A stretch of DNA of 40,470 nt from Rodentolepis nana (Eukaryota > Platyhelminthes > Cestoda > Cyclophyllidea > Hymenolepididae), in contig UZAE01000086.1 of assembly GCA_900617975.1 (NCBI GenBank), positions 1-40,470 of the forward strand, read 5' to 3'. Positions 22,901-31,555 of this stretch are shown one piece after another. The position numbers were made by a program, and so were the translations under genes. The notes below the pieces were generated by a model. It was not told where the DNA came from. It saw only the letters and a list, made by a program, of their open reading frames with translations, and ran no database searches. Numbering within the stretch: the first letter of the stretch is position 1; each line of letters begins with the position of its first letter.

Positions 22901-23662
22901 CAGGAGAAATTACTTCAGCACATTCCCGTTGAAGTGGCACCAAGGGGGAGGGATCACATATTAGACAGTACCAAGAGGCACCATCAGGCAAATCTTCAAT
23001 ATTTTGGAGGAAAGTTCGACCAAGATTACGCTTTATGCAACTCTTGCAGAATGTGTTAGAACAGGAATCACAGCAAATCAAATCACCACCATCACCACAC
23101 CAGCGGCAATTTTCGTCTTTACCATCAGTATCTTTTGCAAATTCGCCTTTCCCATAAAATTTGAGACATTTCTAAACATAAATATGTAAAATCAAGAAAA
23201 TAATTGTATTTACTTTACAGAGAATAACGCCCAACTTTGGATGAACGGTACAGCCAAAGGGGCTCATTCGAAGAGCACAACTAGTACATTTTACGGTATC
23301 GACACTGCCGATTTGAAATGAATTAGAGAATGGTCTTCGAGGAAGAACACCATCTTGAAGATCATATTGGAGTGAATAATCAGTTGTGTCCCCGACATCA
23401 GCAGGTTGGACAACCGGTGTCCCATCTGGGAGAGTCATTTTGCCAGAGATATCGGTAGAAATAATAACACTTTCACTTGATTGCTCTATATTTTCGGTTT
23501 CTGCTTTGAAAATACGCGACGGCTGTTCAGACGAAGGAACATCCGTTGTAAAAGAGACACCTGCTAATTCAGTCGAAATAAAATCAGGATGAATTGATAA
23601 TTTAGTAGCCACTGATTTCCTACAAGAAAATTAACCGGAAAACTACTCATTTACTTTCTCAT
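9083..23662 (-). CDS. ATRX: ATRX-type chromatin remodeller (ADD reader plus SNF2 ATPase)
   Basis: This is a nuclear ATP-dependent remodeller, known in animals for heterochromatin maintenance and H3.3 deposition. The full-length model has 15 exons and 1839 aa: 23662-23655, 23619-23214, 23171-22914, 22879-22783, 22680-22097, 21462-21368, 20733-19707, 19210-19066, 17846-17518, 17442-17190, 16810-16395, 14189-13647, 12607-12185, 10922-10367, 9462-9083. All junctions keep frame. Order: ADD zinc domain (about 105-225), helical segment, acidic/serine-rich linker, SNF2 lobe 1 (GLGKT near 906, DEGH near 1029, TGTPLQNN), lobe 2 (RFGQTKPVYIYR near 1502), and a Pro/Gln-rich tail. Vertebrate ATRX is about 2490 aa; the linker is shorter here. 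The first ATG rests on an 8-nt exon. The join of exons 5 and 6 is uncertain because exon 5 can also read through to its own stop. Confidence 0.92.
10923..12184 (-). other. ATRX intron with G-runs and a plus-strand open frame
   Basis: This 1.26-kb intron contains two 11-bp G-runs, at 11888-11898 and 12135-12145. It also holds a plus-strand open frame at 11222-11560 without an ATG start (it opens at TTG) and with no recognised homology. I treat that frame as chance. Confidence 0.5.
12185..14189 (-). other. ATRX: ATRX helicase C-terminal lobe exons 12-13
   Basis: Exon 12 (14189-13647) starts with an acidic/serine insert (SEDEELTDENEEE and an SDSDSDSE run) that sits between the two lobes, as in vertebrate ATRX. 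It then gives GDKVLVFSQSLFSLDLIEWF. Exon 13 (12607-12185) carries the IISTKAGGLGVNLTAANR block and FRSYRFGQTKPVYIYR, helicase motifs V and VI. The intron between them holds an unexplained open frame at 13316-13579. Confidence 0.93.
13316..13579 (-). other. Unassigned open frame inside an ATRX intron
   Basis: An 87-codon frame on the same strand as ATRX begins right after a possible acceptor (ctggtag), lacks an initiator ATG, and ends in TGA. Residues such as FYGPERDDWVSGFYCVVDG look more protein-like than a typical AT-rich chance ORF. It could supply a cassette exon through an internal donor (ACG then GTAATG), or be a gene fragment or chance. I do not recognise the family. Confidence 0.25.
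14190..16394 (-). other. Longest ATRX intron (2.2 kb)
   Basis: Flanked by donor GTAAGC at 16394 and an acceptor ending TTTTAAG at 14190. It contains a GT microsatellite at 14709-14722 and an 11-bp C-run at 16023-16033. No exon with homology to ATRX or another gene was found on either strand. Confidence 0.7.
16395..19210 (-). other. ATRX: ATRX SNF2 N-terminal ATPase lobe exons 8-11
   Basis: Exon 8 ends with LKPHQIQ, the start of the SNF2 fold. Exon 9 carries AHCMGLGKT (Walker A). Exon 10 carries VVCDEGHLLKN (Walker B, DEGH variant typical of ATRX/RAD54-like enzymes) and ILTGTPLQNN. Exon 11 carries MVNFVKPNLLGS, KRAHVLF and WTHPF. The 75-nt intron at 17517-17443 has no in-frame stop. The 1.2-kb intron 17846-19065 holds a C-rich run at 18738-18763 and no gene. 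Confidence 0.93.
18738..18763 (+). repeat. Poly-C tract, 7 C + AG + 17 C
   Basis: This near-continuous C tract lies in an ATRX intron, so it is a G-run in the transcript. It is the longest such run inside a gene in this window. Confidence 0.9.
19707..20733 (-). other. ATRX: ATRX acidic, serine-rich linker exon
   Basis: This single 1027-nt exon encodes low-complexity charged sequence with Ser runs, Asp/Glu clusters and Lys/Arg blocks. It ends with RGRRKIRKILKDKKLSSETK, which closely resembles the conserved block just before the SNF2 domain of vertebrate ATRX. The rest is predicted disordered. A strong donor-like ggtaag lies only a few bases into the exon but is not needed by the model. Confidence 0.85.
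21457..21464 (-). promoter_or_regulatory. Splice acceptor 3 nt before an in-frame ATG (possible helicase start)
   Basis: A pyrimidine-rich tract followed by ttttaag precedes aatATGCCTTTTCG. As an internal exon it reads in phase 0 from exon 5. As a trans-splice acceptor it would start a 1387-aa helicase with a 3-nt genomic leader. No canonical AATAAA (only ATTAAA, plus-strand tttaat at 21771-21776) lies between the ADD stop and this site, which fits either a fused transcript or a polycistron. Confidence 0.4.
21956..22096 (-). CDS. Read-through tail giving an ADD-only ATRX isoform or separate protein
   Basis: The frame of exon 5 stays open past the candidate donor (CAA then GTAAAA at 22096) for 46 more codons and stops with TGA at 21958-21956. 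The extension starts VKRRKT, resembling a nuclear localisation signal, and has exon-like base composition by eye. Used this way the ADD product would be 497 aa and lack the ATPase. Human ATRX has a truncated ADD-only isoform made by intron retention, and Drosophila encodes ADD and helicase in separate genes, so either arrangement has precedent. Alternatively the extension is intronic. Confidence 0.45.
   Translation of the reverse strand, partial: VKRRKTLQVSAANNEAEKLTSVAVVAPKSVNASEAGVPSPNATSSL
22783..23619 (-). other. ATRX: ATRX ADD domain exons 2-4
   Basis: Exon 2 ends the GATA-like finger half with VKCTSC and ILCK. Exon 3 (23171-22914) continues with KCLKFY and the PHD half, showing CRWCGDGGDLICCDSC followed by FCKSC and WYCLIC, so all expected zinc-binding cysteine pairs are visible. 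The acidic DTDGKDE stretch before the PHD half matches the position that reads unmethylated H3K4 in vertebrate ATRX. Exon 4 (22879-22783) begins the helix that packs after the domain. The introns here are 35, 42, 34 and 102 nt. Confidence 0.93.
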
Positions 23663-24218
23663 CCCCGTTAGGACTAAAAGTTCATCGAACAAAATTGCGT
23701 CCACAGAAAAAACGAACTTAAAGAAAGCGGAGAAGTGAGACGGGGCACAACATTTAAACTTATTAAAAAAACGTAAATCTTAAATAAGATTCTTTCGCTG
23801 TCATTTAGGCCGCTATATTATAAAGAATAATGATTTTTGCAACAAAGGTAAATAAAATATGCTATGCTCAGATTTATAAGACAAAATTAAATAATTTCAT
23901 TTTCGATATTGACATGTTATTTTGTACTTTATTTTTTACTTCCGATAAAAACATATTGTTTAACAAGTTAGCTTATTTTTATTAACATTAATAAAGCGAT
24001 AGCGTAGCCACGCTAATTTTGACTACTCAACAATTTGGTGAATTTTTTTATGATATGAACCTGTATGAAATATTCTTAGTGTCTCCGTTGAATGATCATA
24101 TAAAAGTCAAGATAATCCTTATTTCTTATTTCCCTATTTAAACGGAAATAAAGTTTCTTAACACACTGGGCATTATCTTCTGATTAAAAAAAGCTTTCTG
24201 ATAAGTTATAGACATTTA
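23663..24218. other. Intergenic upstream of ATRX
   Basis: This AT-rich interval should contain the ATRX 5' UTR and promoter. No TATA-like or CpG-rich element stands out. Short upstream ATG frames on the minus strand all close quickly. Confidence 0.4.
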
Positions 24219-24390
24219 TTTCAAATGGCAGGCTTTATGGTAGTTATCATTAACCCTTTAGTTTTCTTCGGGCTTCACAGAGGGAGAAACAGTTGAATAA
24301 AAAAGTCGAGGGGAGAGGGAACAGAAGAGCGATTCACAGATGTTAAAGAGACGGTCACAAAGGTTGCTAAAAAGGTGAGGTGAGGTGAGG
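24219..24390 (-). repeat. Dispersed repeat family, copy D (partial)
   Basis: This copy keeps the atttcaaatggcagg end, the ggcttcacagaggga landmark, the G-rich/aacagaagag region and the aaaaaggtgaggtgagg block. Beyond this the match to the other copies is lost, so the acggcaaaaaagtct and ccacgtgg landmarks are missing. It lies in the intergenic space between ATRX and GTF2F2. Confidence 0.72.
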
Positions 24391-25416
24391 AATCAATTAC
24401 ACACCCCAGTTGTGACCATCGTATTCCCAACACTTACCACTAACATTTTCTCCGCTTTGTGAGATGACAAAAGGAGTAAGACAACTTGTCTTCCACAAAA
24501 ACTATAAGTAGATTTTTAATAAATCGCCAACTCGTACTCCCTTGGCGATTTCGAACGAATTTAAACTTATTTATATGACAGGATCTGCCTGTGTTCCTGA
24601 AATCCTATTTTCCAACCTACATTCATTAGATCTTTCCGGGAAGGATATTCCCCCATAAATGTTTCTAAACTAACTGAGATCTCTGAGACTACATCATTAC
24701 ATACTATTACTTTCAAGAAACTAAGAGATTGCCCATATATTTAATTACTATTTTGCATTTATTAATAAATAGAAAGCAATAAAATAAATAAAAACAAAAA
24801 GAAAATTAGATCAAATTTTACTCACGACAAAGAAATGGAAAATTATACTTATCATTACCATCATTTCATAATTAAATTTTGTTTGATACATAGCATGCTG
24901 AATCAATTTATTCATATTTTGAAGCATTTCCTGTTGGTAAATAAGAGAGTAGCAACACGTTGTTTTTGCCACTTTTGAGTAATCTATTTATTTACAGTAA
25001 CAATATATATCTCAGCCGATATTTGGAACACCTGCGTATTCCTTCGTAGTAGCTCTCTGTTCGTGTGGGGTTAGCCCAGAAATCTGTACATTTAATGAAT
25101 AGTTTTTAGGCAGTCATTTAGTATCCATATTTTCTTATTATTTGTTTCAACCATTTTATTTGCTTTCCACAATTATCTTAATGTGTTCATGACTCCTCCA
25201 TGGGAAAGTAGAAAGGATACTACCTACGCTGGACTTCCTAAGCCTTCAATTTTAGCTCCCAAGTTGTGTTTATATCCCTTGATAAATGTCATAAGGTAGA
25301 CAATTAGTTTGTTTAGCAAGTATTACTAATCTTGCAAATCAAGAAATGTAAGTGAATATCATTGTAAATGATAGCAAAAAGAAAAATAGTAAAAGCTTCT
25401 GAAGGTTCTAGGCGAG
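24391..25416. other. Intergenic and GTF2F2 3' region
   Basis: No gene is recognised. On the minus strand AATAAA occurs at 25160-25155, about 257 nt after the GTF2F2 stop, giving a plausible 3' end for that gene. The remainder is AT-rich without repeats. Confidence 0.45.
25155..25160 (-). terminator. Candidate poly(A) signal of GTF2F2
   Basis: AATAAA on the minus strand about 257 nt downstream of the GTF2F2 stop codon, with no nearer canonical copy seen. Confidence 0.4.
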
Positions 25417-27645
25417 TTACACATTGGGCTTTTTTGTTTCTCTTCCTTCTAGGTACTCCCGTTTTAATTGCCAAATAATTCGATTTTTTGAACCTATGCT
25501 TTTGTTGGCTAACTTTTCCAATGATTTTAAGAGGGCTCCCTGTAAAGCAAACAAATATTATTGAAGTTATGAACGACTGAGAAAAAATGCGTATTCTGTT
25601 AAGTATAAAGGGTAATCTTTCAAATTGGAAGTTTTTAGAAAAGAGGCAATTAGAGTTAAAATATCTCAACTAGCTGTTTCTAGCAACCTCGAGGAAGGTA
25701 TTTGAAGAAAACCTCCCAATTCAAACTATTTTCCAGGCTGCTCCAAAAGGTCAAACTCGAGTTATCGCCCACTGACCTAATTATCAGACCCTGAAGTTGA
25801 AACTCTTGAGATTAAAGCTGAGATGGCGTTTTCGTTATTACACTCGCTGAATTTTAGTGAATCCTTTTTTATAATTTCTATCTATCTGTCCAAATCGAAT
25901 ACTCTAGTAGGTTATACCTCGTATTTACATGATTGATCATAACTAAAAGCTACGATTTTCTGAAATCATTTTGTCTCTTTGTTGATATCTTTGAAAATGC
26001 TAGTATAATAAAGTATATGTATCTAAAATATTAAATATAAATATAAATGAAAATAGTCAGTAGCAATCATAATACCTTCGGTAGTTTTGTTAATCTCAAA
26101 AGATCCTGCTGTGAAATTCGGTAGTTGTCCTCAAAAGCTTCAAGAACGGTTTTATCAACTGCAGGGCAGGAGAGACTTGCTCTTCTCCCGCCTTGCTTCG
26201 ACACCTATTCGACATAACCATGGATTTAAAATCTGGCTCTTGATAAATCAAGGAGATTCAACATTAACGAGATACGTTTACCTCTATGTTAGCCATTGAC
26301 TCCACTTCTTCTTTCGGAATGTCGCTTTCTTTGATTATCTTTATCTTTCTATCTACCTTTCTTTCAATTTCTATCTGGTGGTTATAAAATATCACGCTTG
26401 TTACTGAGGTAATCGTCCCGATAGAATTTTGAGAGCAATTAGAAATCTTACCCCCTTTTTAGAAAGTGTTGAAGCCTGGTCCAATCCAAGTGCGTTCAAA
26501 TTGTATTTGTGCTTAACTTTTCCAAACATTGAATGTCGGGGCGCCGTGGTGTCAGTTTGAATTCCACTTGCTTCGCCTAATACAAAATGTCTTTGATTTG
26601 ATAATTTGTTTGATGATTCGTCGCAGGATTCCATTTGTGAATCAACGTCTATTTCTGGTTTCCTTGAAGCCTTTTCAAAAGTGTATACCTGAAGGGGCAA
26701 AGGCGAAACAGGGTGAAGAGTGTTTTGAACACGGTAAAAAAATCTCCCAGATTTATTAAAGGGAGTGTAAAATATATTTATGAGTAAATAGGAGTTATCT
26801 CAGTTTCATCCGTAAGGAAAACTCACATTCTACAACCCATCTCACTGACCAGAATTAGCCTATCTCTATATTTTCATCTATGAGGGCGGTTAACGTAGTC
26901 ACTAACTGAGTAGATGTATGAACTATTACGGGAATCGTACCATGTTCAAGTTCTAATTTTCACCTTCATTCCTTTGGGTACCTTTTCGATGGTTTTCAAG
27001 TGATCTCAAACAGTCCCAAAAAATAAGATTCAGGGAAGTTAAGCTCGAAAAGCGTTCTGTCAGATCTATTGAACAAAAATAGTGTTAATCATCAGAAAGG
27101 TGGTTCAGAAAATGACTTGAGCAAAACGTAGCTACCTTGACTTTAATCTTAGCGTCTTTTAACCCCCAACCTCCCTCCCTGTCTCTTAAAACATTTGATG
27201 TCGTAGCATAATACCATCTCTGAACAACAATTGAAAGCATTCATTGACATTAGCTCTATCTTACACAATAACAGTACAATGAAATAGCTAGTGGTTTTAG
27301 TTATCTAAAATTGTCTCAACACTGCTTCTATTAGGGAAAAGGGAACAAACTTACATGAGGAATGGGAGACTCCTTTACATTAGCTTTCCCCATTAGTTCC
27401 TCGTCACTTATAAAATATCGTTTTTTTTCAGTCTCACACCCTTCTTTTACTTGACTGCATTCCACAAAATCCCCGACATACAAACTCTCCATTCGATCAC
27501 CTTTGGAAGTTTCTTTCCTCCAAATATCCACCAGGTCCTGGGGCACTTTTAATATCCAGACGGACTGATTGGCATTTTCCAAATCAACGGTGTAGGAATT
27601 CGTCTCCATTTCCATTGCTTTTTCATCTTTTTTAGTTTTGCCCAT
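25417..27645 (-). CDS. GTF2F2: General transcription factor IIF subunit 2 (TFIIF beta, RAP30)
   Basis: TFIIF beta joins RAP74 (GTF2F1) to bring RNA polymerase II to promoters and to stimulate elongation. The four exons are 27645-27355, 26688-26452, 26204-26076 and 25539-25417, all joined in phase 0, giving 259 aa (human 249). Exon 1 has SVWILKVPQDLVDIW, matching the N-terminal dimerisation strand. The end of exon 3 and exon 4 form the C-terminal winged helix: VLEAFEDNYRISQQDLLRLT, then ALLKSLEKLANKS and IIWQLKREY, which align well with the human domain. The middle (exon 2) is poorly conserved. Exon 3 begins at a weak-looking tag acceptor; a more pyrimidine-rich ctgcag 92 nt downstream would break the frame. 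No second subunit gene is nearby. Confidence 0.92.
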
Positions 27646-27650
27646 TATCT
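27646..27650 (-). promoter_or_regulatory. Possible splice (spliced-leader) acceptor before GTF2F2 ATG
   Basis: The sequence cgccttag/ataATG places an AG exactly 3 nt before the start codon, as in SLC26 and ATRX exon 6. It could accept a spliced leader or a 5' UTR exon. The upstream pyrimidine tract is only moderate. Confidence 0.3.
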
Positions 27651-28512
27651 AAGGCGAAGCTGGCTAAACGGCTTTTAGAAAAAATAACTTCAATGGTCTT
27701 ATTGATCGGGTTTTATTCAAATAACGCTTCCACGTGTTGAAGATGGATAATCCCATACACAAGTTCTTCATTTTGGATAATATTAGTTGGAAAAAGGCGT
27801 TCAATCGTTCTTCTGGCTCCTTTTCCTCTTTAATTTTCCCATTAGTGTTTTGTTGTTTAGAAACTTAATGAGAGCACTGTTCTGTATGAAGACCACCACT
27901 TACGAAAGTGATGTCCTTTGCCAAGATTAATGGATAGTGGGCACAGTATTTATCTGTATGATATGATTCTGATAATTTCTCTGATGTATTTAGAACTACA
28001 TACAAAATCCTAGAAGATCACAAAGAGTACACATATGGGCATGCTCACATGGTTCTGTATTAAACCAAACATGTTCATGTCCCTGTATCACAATGCTCTT
28101 TAACCGCGTAGGGCTACACCGATAGTCGAGTTTAAGCAATTTTATTCGGTCGCTTTGCAAATGTTGGATTCGATCCGTGTTATTTGAATATTGATACCAA
28201 TAAAGCAAGATGACAGTTTAGTCAAGCTCCAACGACCTAGCACCATAGGAAATTCAAAGATAATCTTTCTAATTCAAGCATCTTTTATAGGCATAAAATG
28301 TTGATACGAAAGGATACAACGCCACTGGGATGCATGAAAAATAGGAATAAGGGTAATAAAGGATACTATCTTCTGACAGGCTAAGGATCTGGTGAGTAAT
28401 CTTCTTATCTTGGTAATGACGGTTGTCTTCGTGTTTGGCTCCCACCCATTGATCTTCACTCTGGGCCCATGTTTTCTACGAGCTGGCGCGTAATCTCGAA
28501 TTGGTTCAGATG

Positions 28513-28528
28513 ATATATATATATATAT
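28513..28528 (+). repeat. (AT)8 microsatellite
   Basis: Eight perfect AT units in intergenic DNA. Confidence 0.9.
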
Positions 28529-28976
28529 TCAAGCAGTAAAGAAACTAGTTTCGCGGTGATTTGCAGGATTATCTTACCAGAGACGCCGATTATTTTCCTG
28601 TTTCCATTGTTGCAATAAATGGATAATTTCTGTCGACCGATGAATGCGTGAATTTTTTCCCATTTAGAATGATATAAGGTCATCCTACTTCTTCTTACTT
28701 AGAAGAGTATTCTTAAATTCACTTGTTTTAATTGATTGCATTGCAATAATATATTGAAAATAAGCATCTAATATTCATACAACTCGATAAACTGCAGGTG
28801 TCATGGTAGCTTATTATTCAATTCTGAAGGCACAAATGCGCATAACTATCTATTGGCCAATAAAAATTAAGAACTCCTTATCAATTGGTTGGAGTAAAAG
28901 TGCGTCTGTATTGACAGGACAAATAGCTTCAAACATATTTGTAATTTATCTACTCCAACCCAATGGTCACCTTTTT

Positions 28977-28993
28977 TCCTTCCTTCCTTCCTT
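28977..28993 (+). repeat. (TTCC)n microsatellite
   Basis: About four tetranucleotide units of ttcc/tcct in intergenic DNA. Confidence 0.85.
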
Positions 28994-29044
28994 AATATTA
29001 AGAGTTACATGAAGAATGGCTTAGAGTTTATTCGTTTGTGCATT

Positions 29045-29055
29045 TTTATTTTATT
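29045..29055 (-). terminator. Candidate poly(A) signals of SLC26
   Basis: Two overlapping AATAAA hexamers on the minus strand, 29055-29050 and 29050-29045, about 265 nt after the SLC26 stop codon. Confidence 0.5.
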
Positions 29056-29317
29056 GATATTTTCATTATATTATCTCATTGTAGTAAATGATATAGTAAA
29101 TTGGACTTTTATATATTGCTAGCCTACATAGCTAAGCCCAGTTGATCATAAGCTTTAGCATTATAGGGCAAGTATATTAAGGAATTACTCTATGTTTTCA
29201 TTTTTCAAGTTAACAGAAAACCCATAGAGAACATTTCAATGTTTAAAAATGAAAATATTGAGATCAGTGAAAATTACAAAATGGATGAATACAATTGATC
29301 AAGATCGGTTTTTTTCA

Positions 29318-31555
29318 TTAATAATTTTCGCACTCATTGAGGGTGATTTTGACTCCTTGGGAACACGAATTTCGGTTTTGCTGTTTTTGTTGAATTGCGG
29401 TATAGGCATCGAAGACGCTGATAAACACGATAGAGTGGGAAAATTTCTCAAACAGACCTGAATGTATTAACGTTTTGTGAACATTTCCTATTAAAGAAAA
29501 AAATTCGAATGAGAGTATATTTAAGGTTTTAGGAAAGCCTTTTCTTGGGAAAGGTGAGATTTCTCATAGATTTTTGCATGAAATTCAACCAACCATCTGC
29601 GGACGAGATATAACTCAAATCCCGCAGAATGTTTAAAAAGAAAGAAAATAATGGGTCTCATCTTGACCAAATCATTTGGATGAGTAGATCCGCTTATGTC
29701 CACCTCTCTTGACCTCTCTTCGCCACAGTTCTTGACCCTCGTGCTCACTAGAATGTGTTGAGGAGCAGTCAAATTTGCTGATGAGAACTAGGAGTATTAT
29801 TTCACTAGTGTATCCAAAGTCATGTTTCAATATATAATTAACAATTTATATAAATTAGTGCTTCAGTAAGATGTTCGGATGAAAAATCCATGCAATGGTG
29901 GCATTTGATTCAAATATTCTGAAATGGGAACTCTTTTTATACCTCTCAATAAACACATACAAGTTGTTATTACGAGTGAAAACTCTTATGTTAATATTGA
30001 TAACGATCTGATTTGCGGTGCCCAATTAGATTTGGAGACTGTTTTAAAAGTTAAAATAAAACAGGAAATATTGAATGTCTCCTCGGTACTCTGAATGGTA
30101 CTTAATTCCAATTATTCTTCAATTGAAAATTTGGAGATTTCGTACTGTGTTCTCTCAATCATATAAAGCTTTTAGGAAATTGAATACCTGAATTAGCCGT
30201 TATTTTATATTTTCAAATAGAAAAGAGGTCTTGAATACTTTAATAATTATTCGCTTTATTAACACTAGTACAAACACACACACACATACGCACGCAGATC
30301 ATTAAGCACATATAATATTAAAATATTCACTTATTCAATTCGAAAGAGTGATATCTATAAGAGTGTTAACGCACTTGAAAGCGAAGCAAGATAAACAGTT
30401 ACACCAGCTGAGTTGAAATCCGATAACAACTAGAATGGATAAAAAGTGCTTTTTTACGACCTTTACATAGAAAAATACGCATAAAAAGAGGTCATTTTTA
30501 TGAATCTCACAGTCTTTAAGGTATTTGTACCAGCCACATCAATGAAAGTCCACGTCGAACAGTCGAGAATCAAATGATTGATGGGAACTGTGGAAAGAAG
30601 TTTTGCCATCTCCTCTTGGGCAATCTGCTTTCTATTCGCTGCCCCCGAGCGGGAAGACTTGTGTCTGTGGAAACTTTGGCTTATCTCCTTACAACGACCA
30701 CTTTCATTCAATTGTATGTCAACGCTCGCTGTTGCATCTTTTGAAATTTTTAGAAGAAAATAAGGAATGGATGAAACAGTCAACTCTCGTCTACAACCCC
30801 AATTATAAAGAGATCACACAAATAAATAAATAACTTAATATATGCTGATAATTAGAATAATATTTAATTAAATTATTTCATTTTATTAAGCTTGTTTCTT
30901 TACTCGTCTATGTGAGTCATAGTGGCATTATTAATAAATCCATTCGTTTGGAGAGCTGTCTGCTAAATTTAGCTTTAGAATATCTGGAGGGTTTAAGGCT
31001 ATCAACAGTGCAATTATCTCCGCTCTTTAAATGCAAGATTAATTTTTTTATGAGTACTAGGAGCCATTGAAGCATCATACCTTCCTGTGGATGGAATGTA
31101 AGCTCCGTTTCCCCATGAACACAATCATATTCTTTTAAGACTATATCTGCTTCCTTTATCACCTCATCAAGTTTCTTCCTCGTGAATGCAATCAGACGTG
31201 GATCGAATCCAGCGGCCTCGATCACAGAAGAAACAAAGAGATTTGTGGCAGTATAGAATAATCCGCCTTCATAACGAATTATCTTCACTTTGGGGTCATC
31301 TACACACTAGAGTAGGGAGAAAAGCAGCAAATGTAGTCAAACTGAAGTTCGAAAATCGGATAGCATCTCTTAACTTACTGATGAATATAATTCGCTAGAT
31401 CTGAAAACTTCCGTATCTTCTACTTGGGCGACAACATAGGCCCTTGAACATAGTAAACGAAAGAAAATAGCGAGGACTGAGAAGGCAATGCCTATTAATA
31501 GACCGTAGAGAATATCAAGGAATACTGTGGCAAGGAATGTCACTATCCATGAGGC
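29318..31555 (-). other. SLC26 last helix and STAS domain exons 11-15
   Basis: Exon 11 ends the membrane part ([20 protein letters not shown]). Exons 12-13 hold the STAS start ([18 protein letters not shown]), a variable insert rich in His/Lys/Ser, and the core [20 protein letters not shown]. The 55-nt exon 14 gives [11 protein letters not shown]. Exon 15 gives [20 protein letters not shown] and a short tail before TAA at 29320-29318. The small exon 14 is easy to miss; without it the frame into exon 15 fails. Confidence 0.92.

Larger units (their letters stand above)
27651..29317. other. Intergenic between SLC26 and GTF2F2
   Basis: AT-rich, with an AT dinucleotide repeat at 28513-28528 and a TTCC repeat at 28977-28993. 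ORFs are short and without recognisable homology. The right end is SLC26 3' UTR. Confidence 0.5.

Noticed and set aside
26087..26299. Plus-strand 70-codon frame
   Set aside because: Antisense to GTF2F2 exon 3.
29521..29772. Minus-strand frame with [10 protein letters not shown] considered as the missing SLC26 STAS exon
   Set aside because: Phases do not fit exon 13 or exon 15. The 55-nt exon at 30429-30375 fits both phase and homology ([11 protein letters not shown]).
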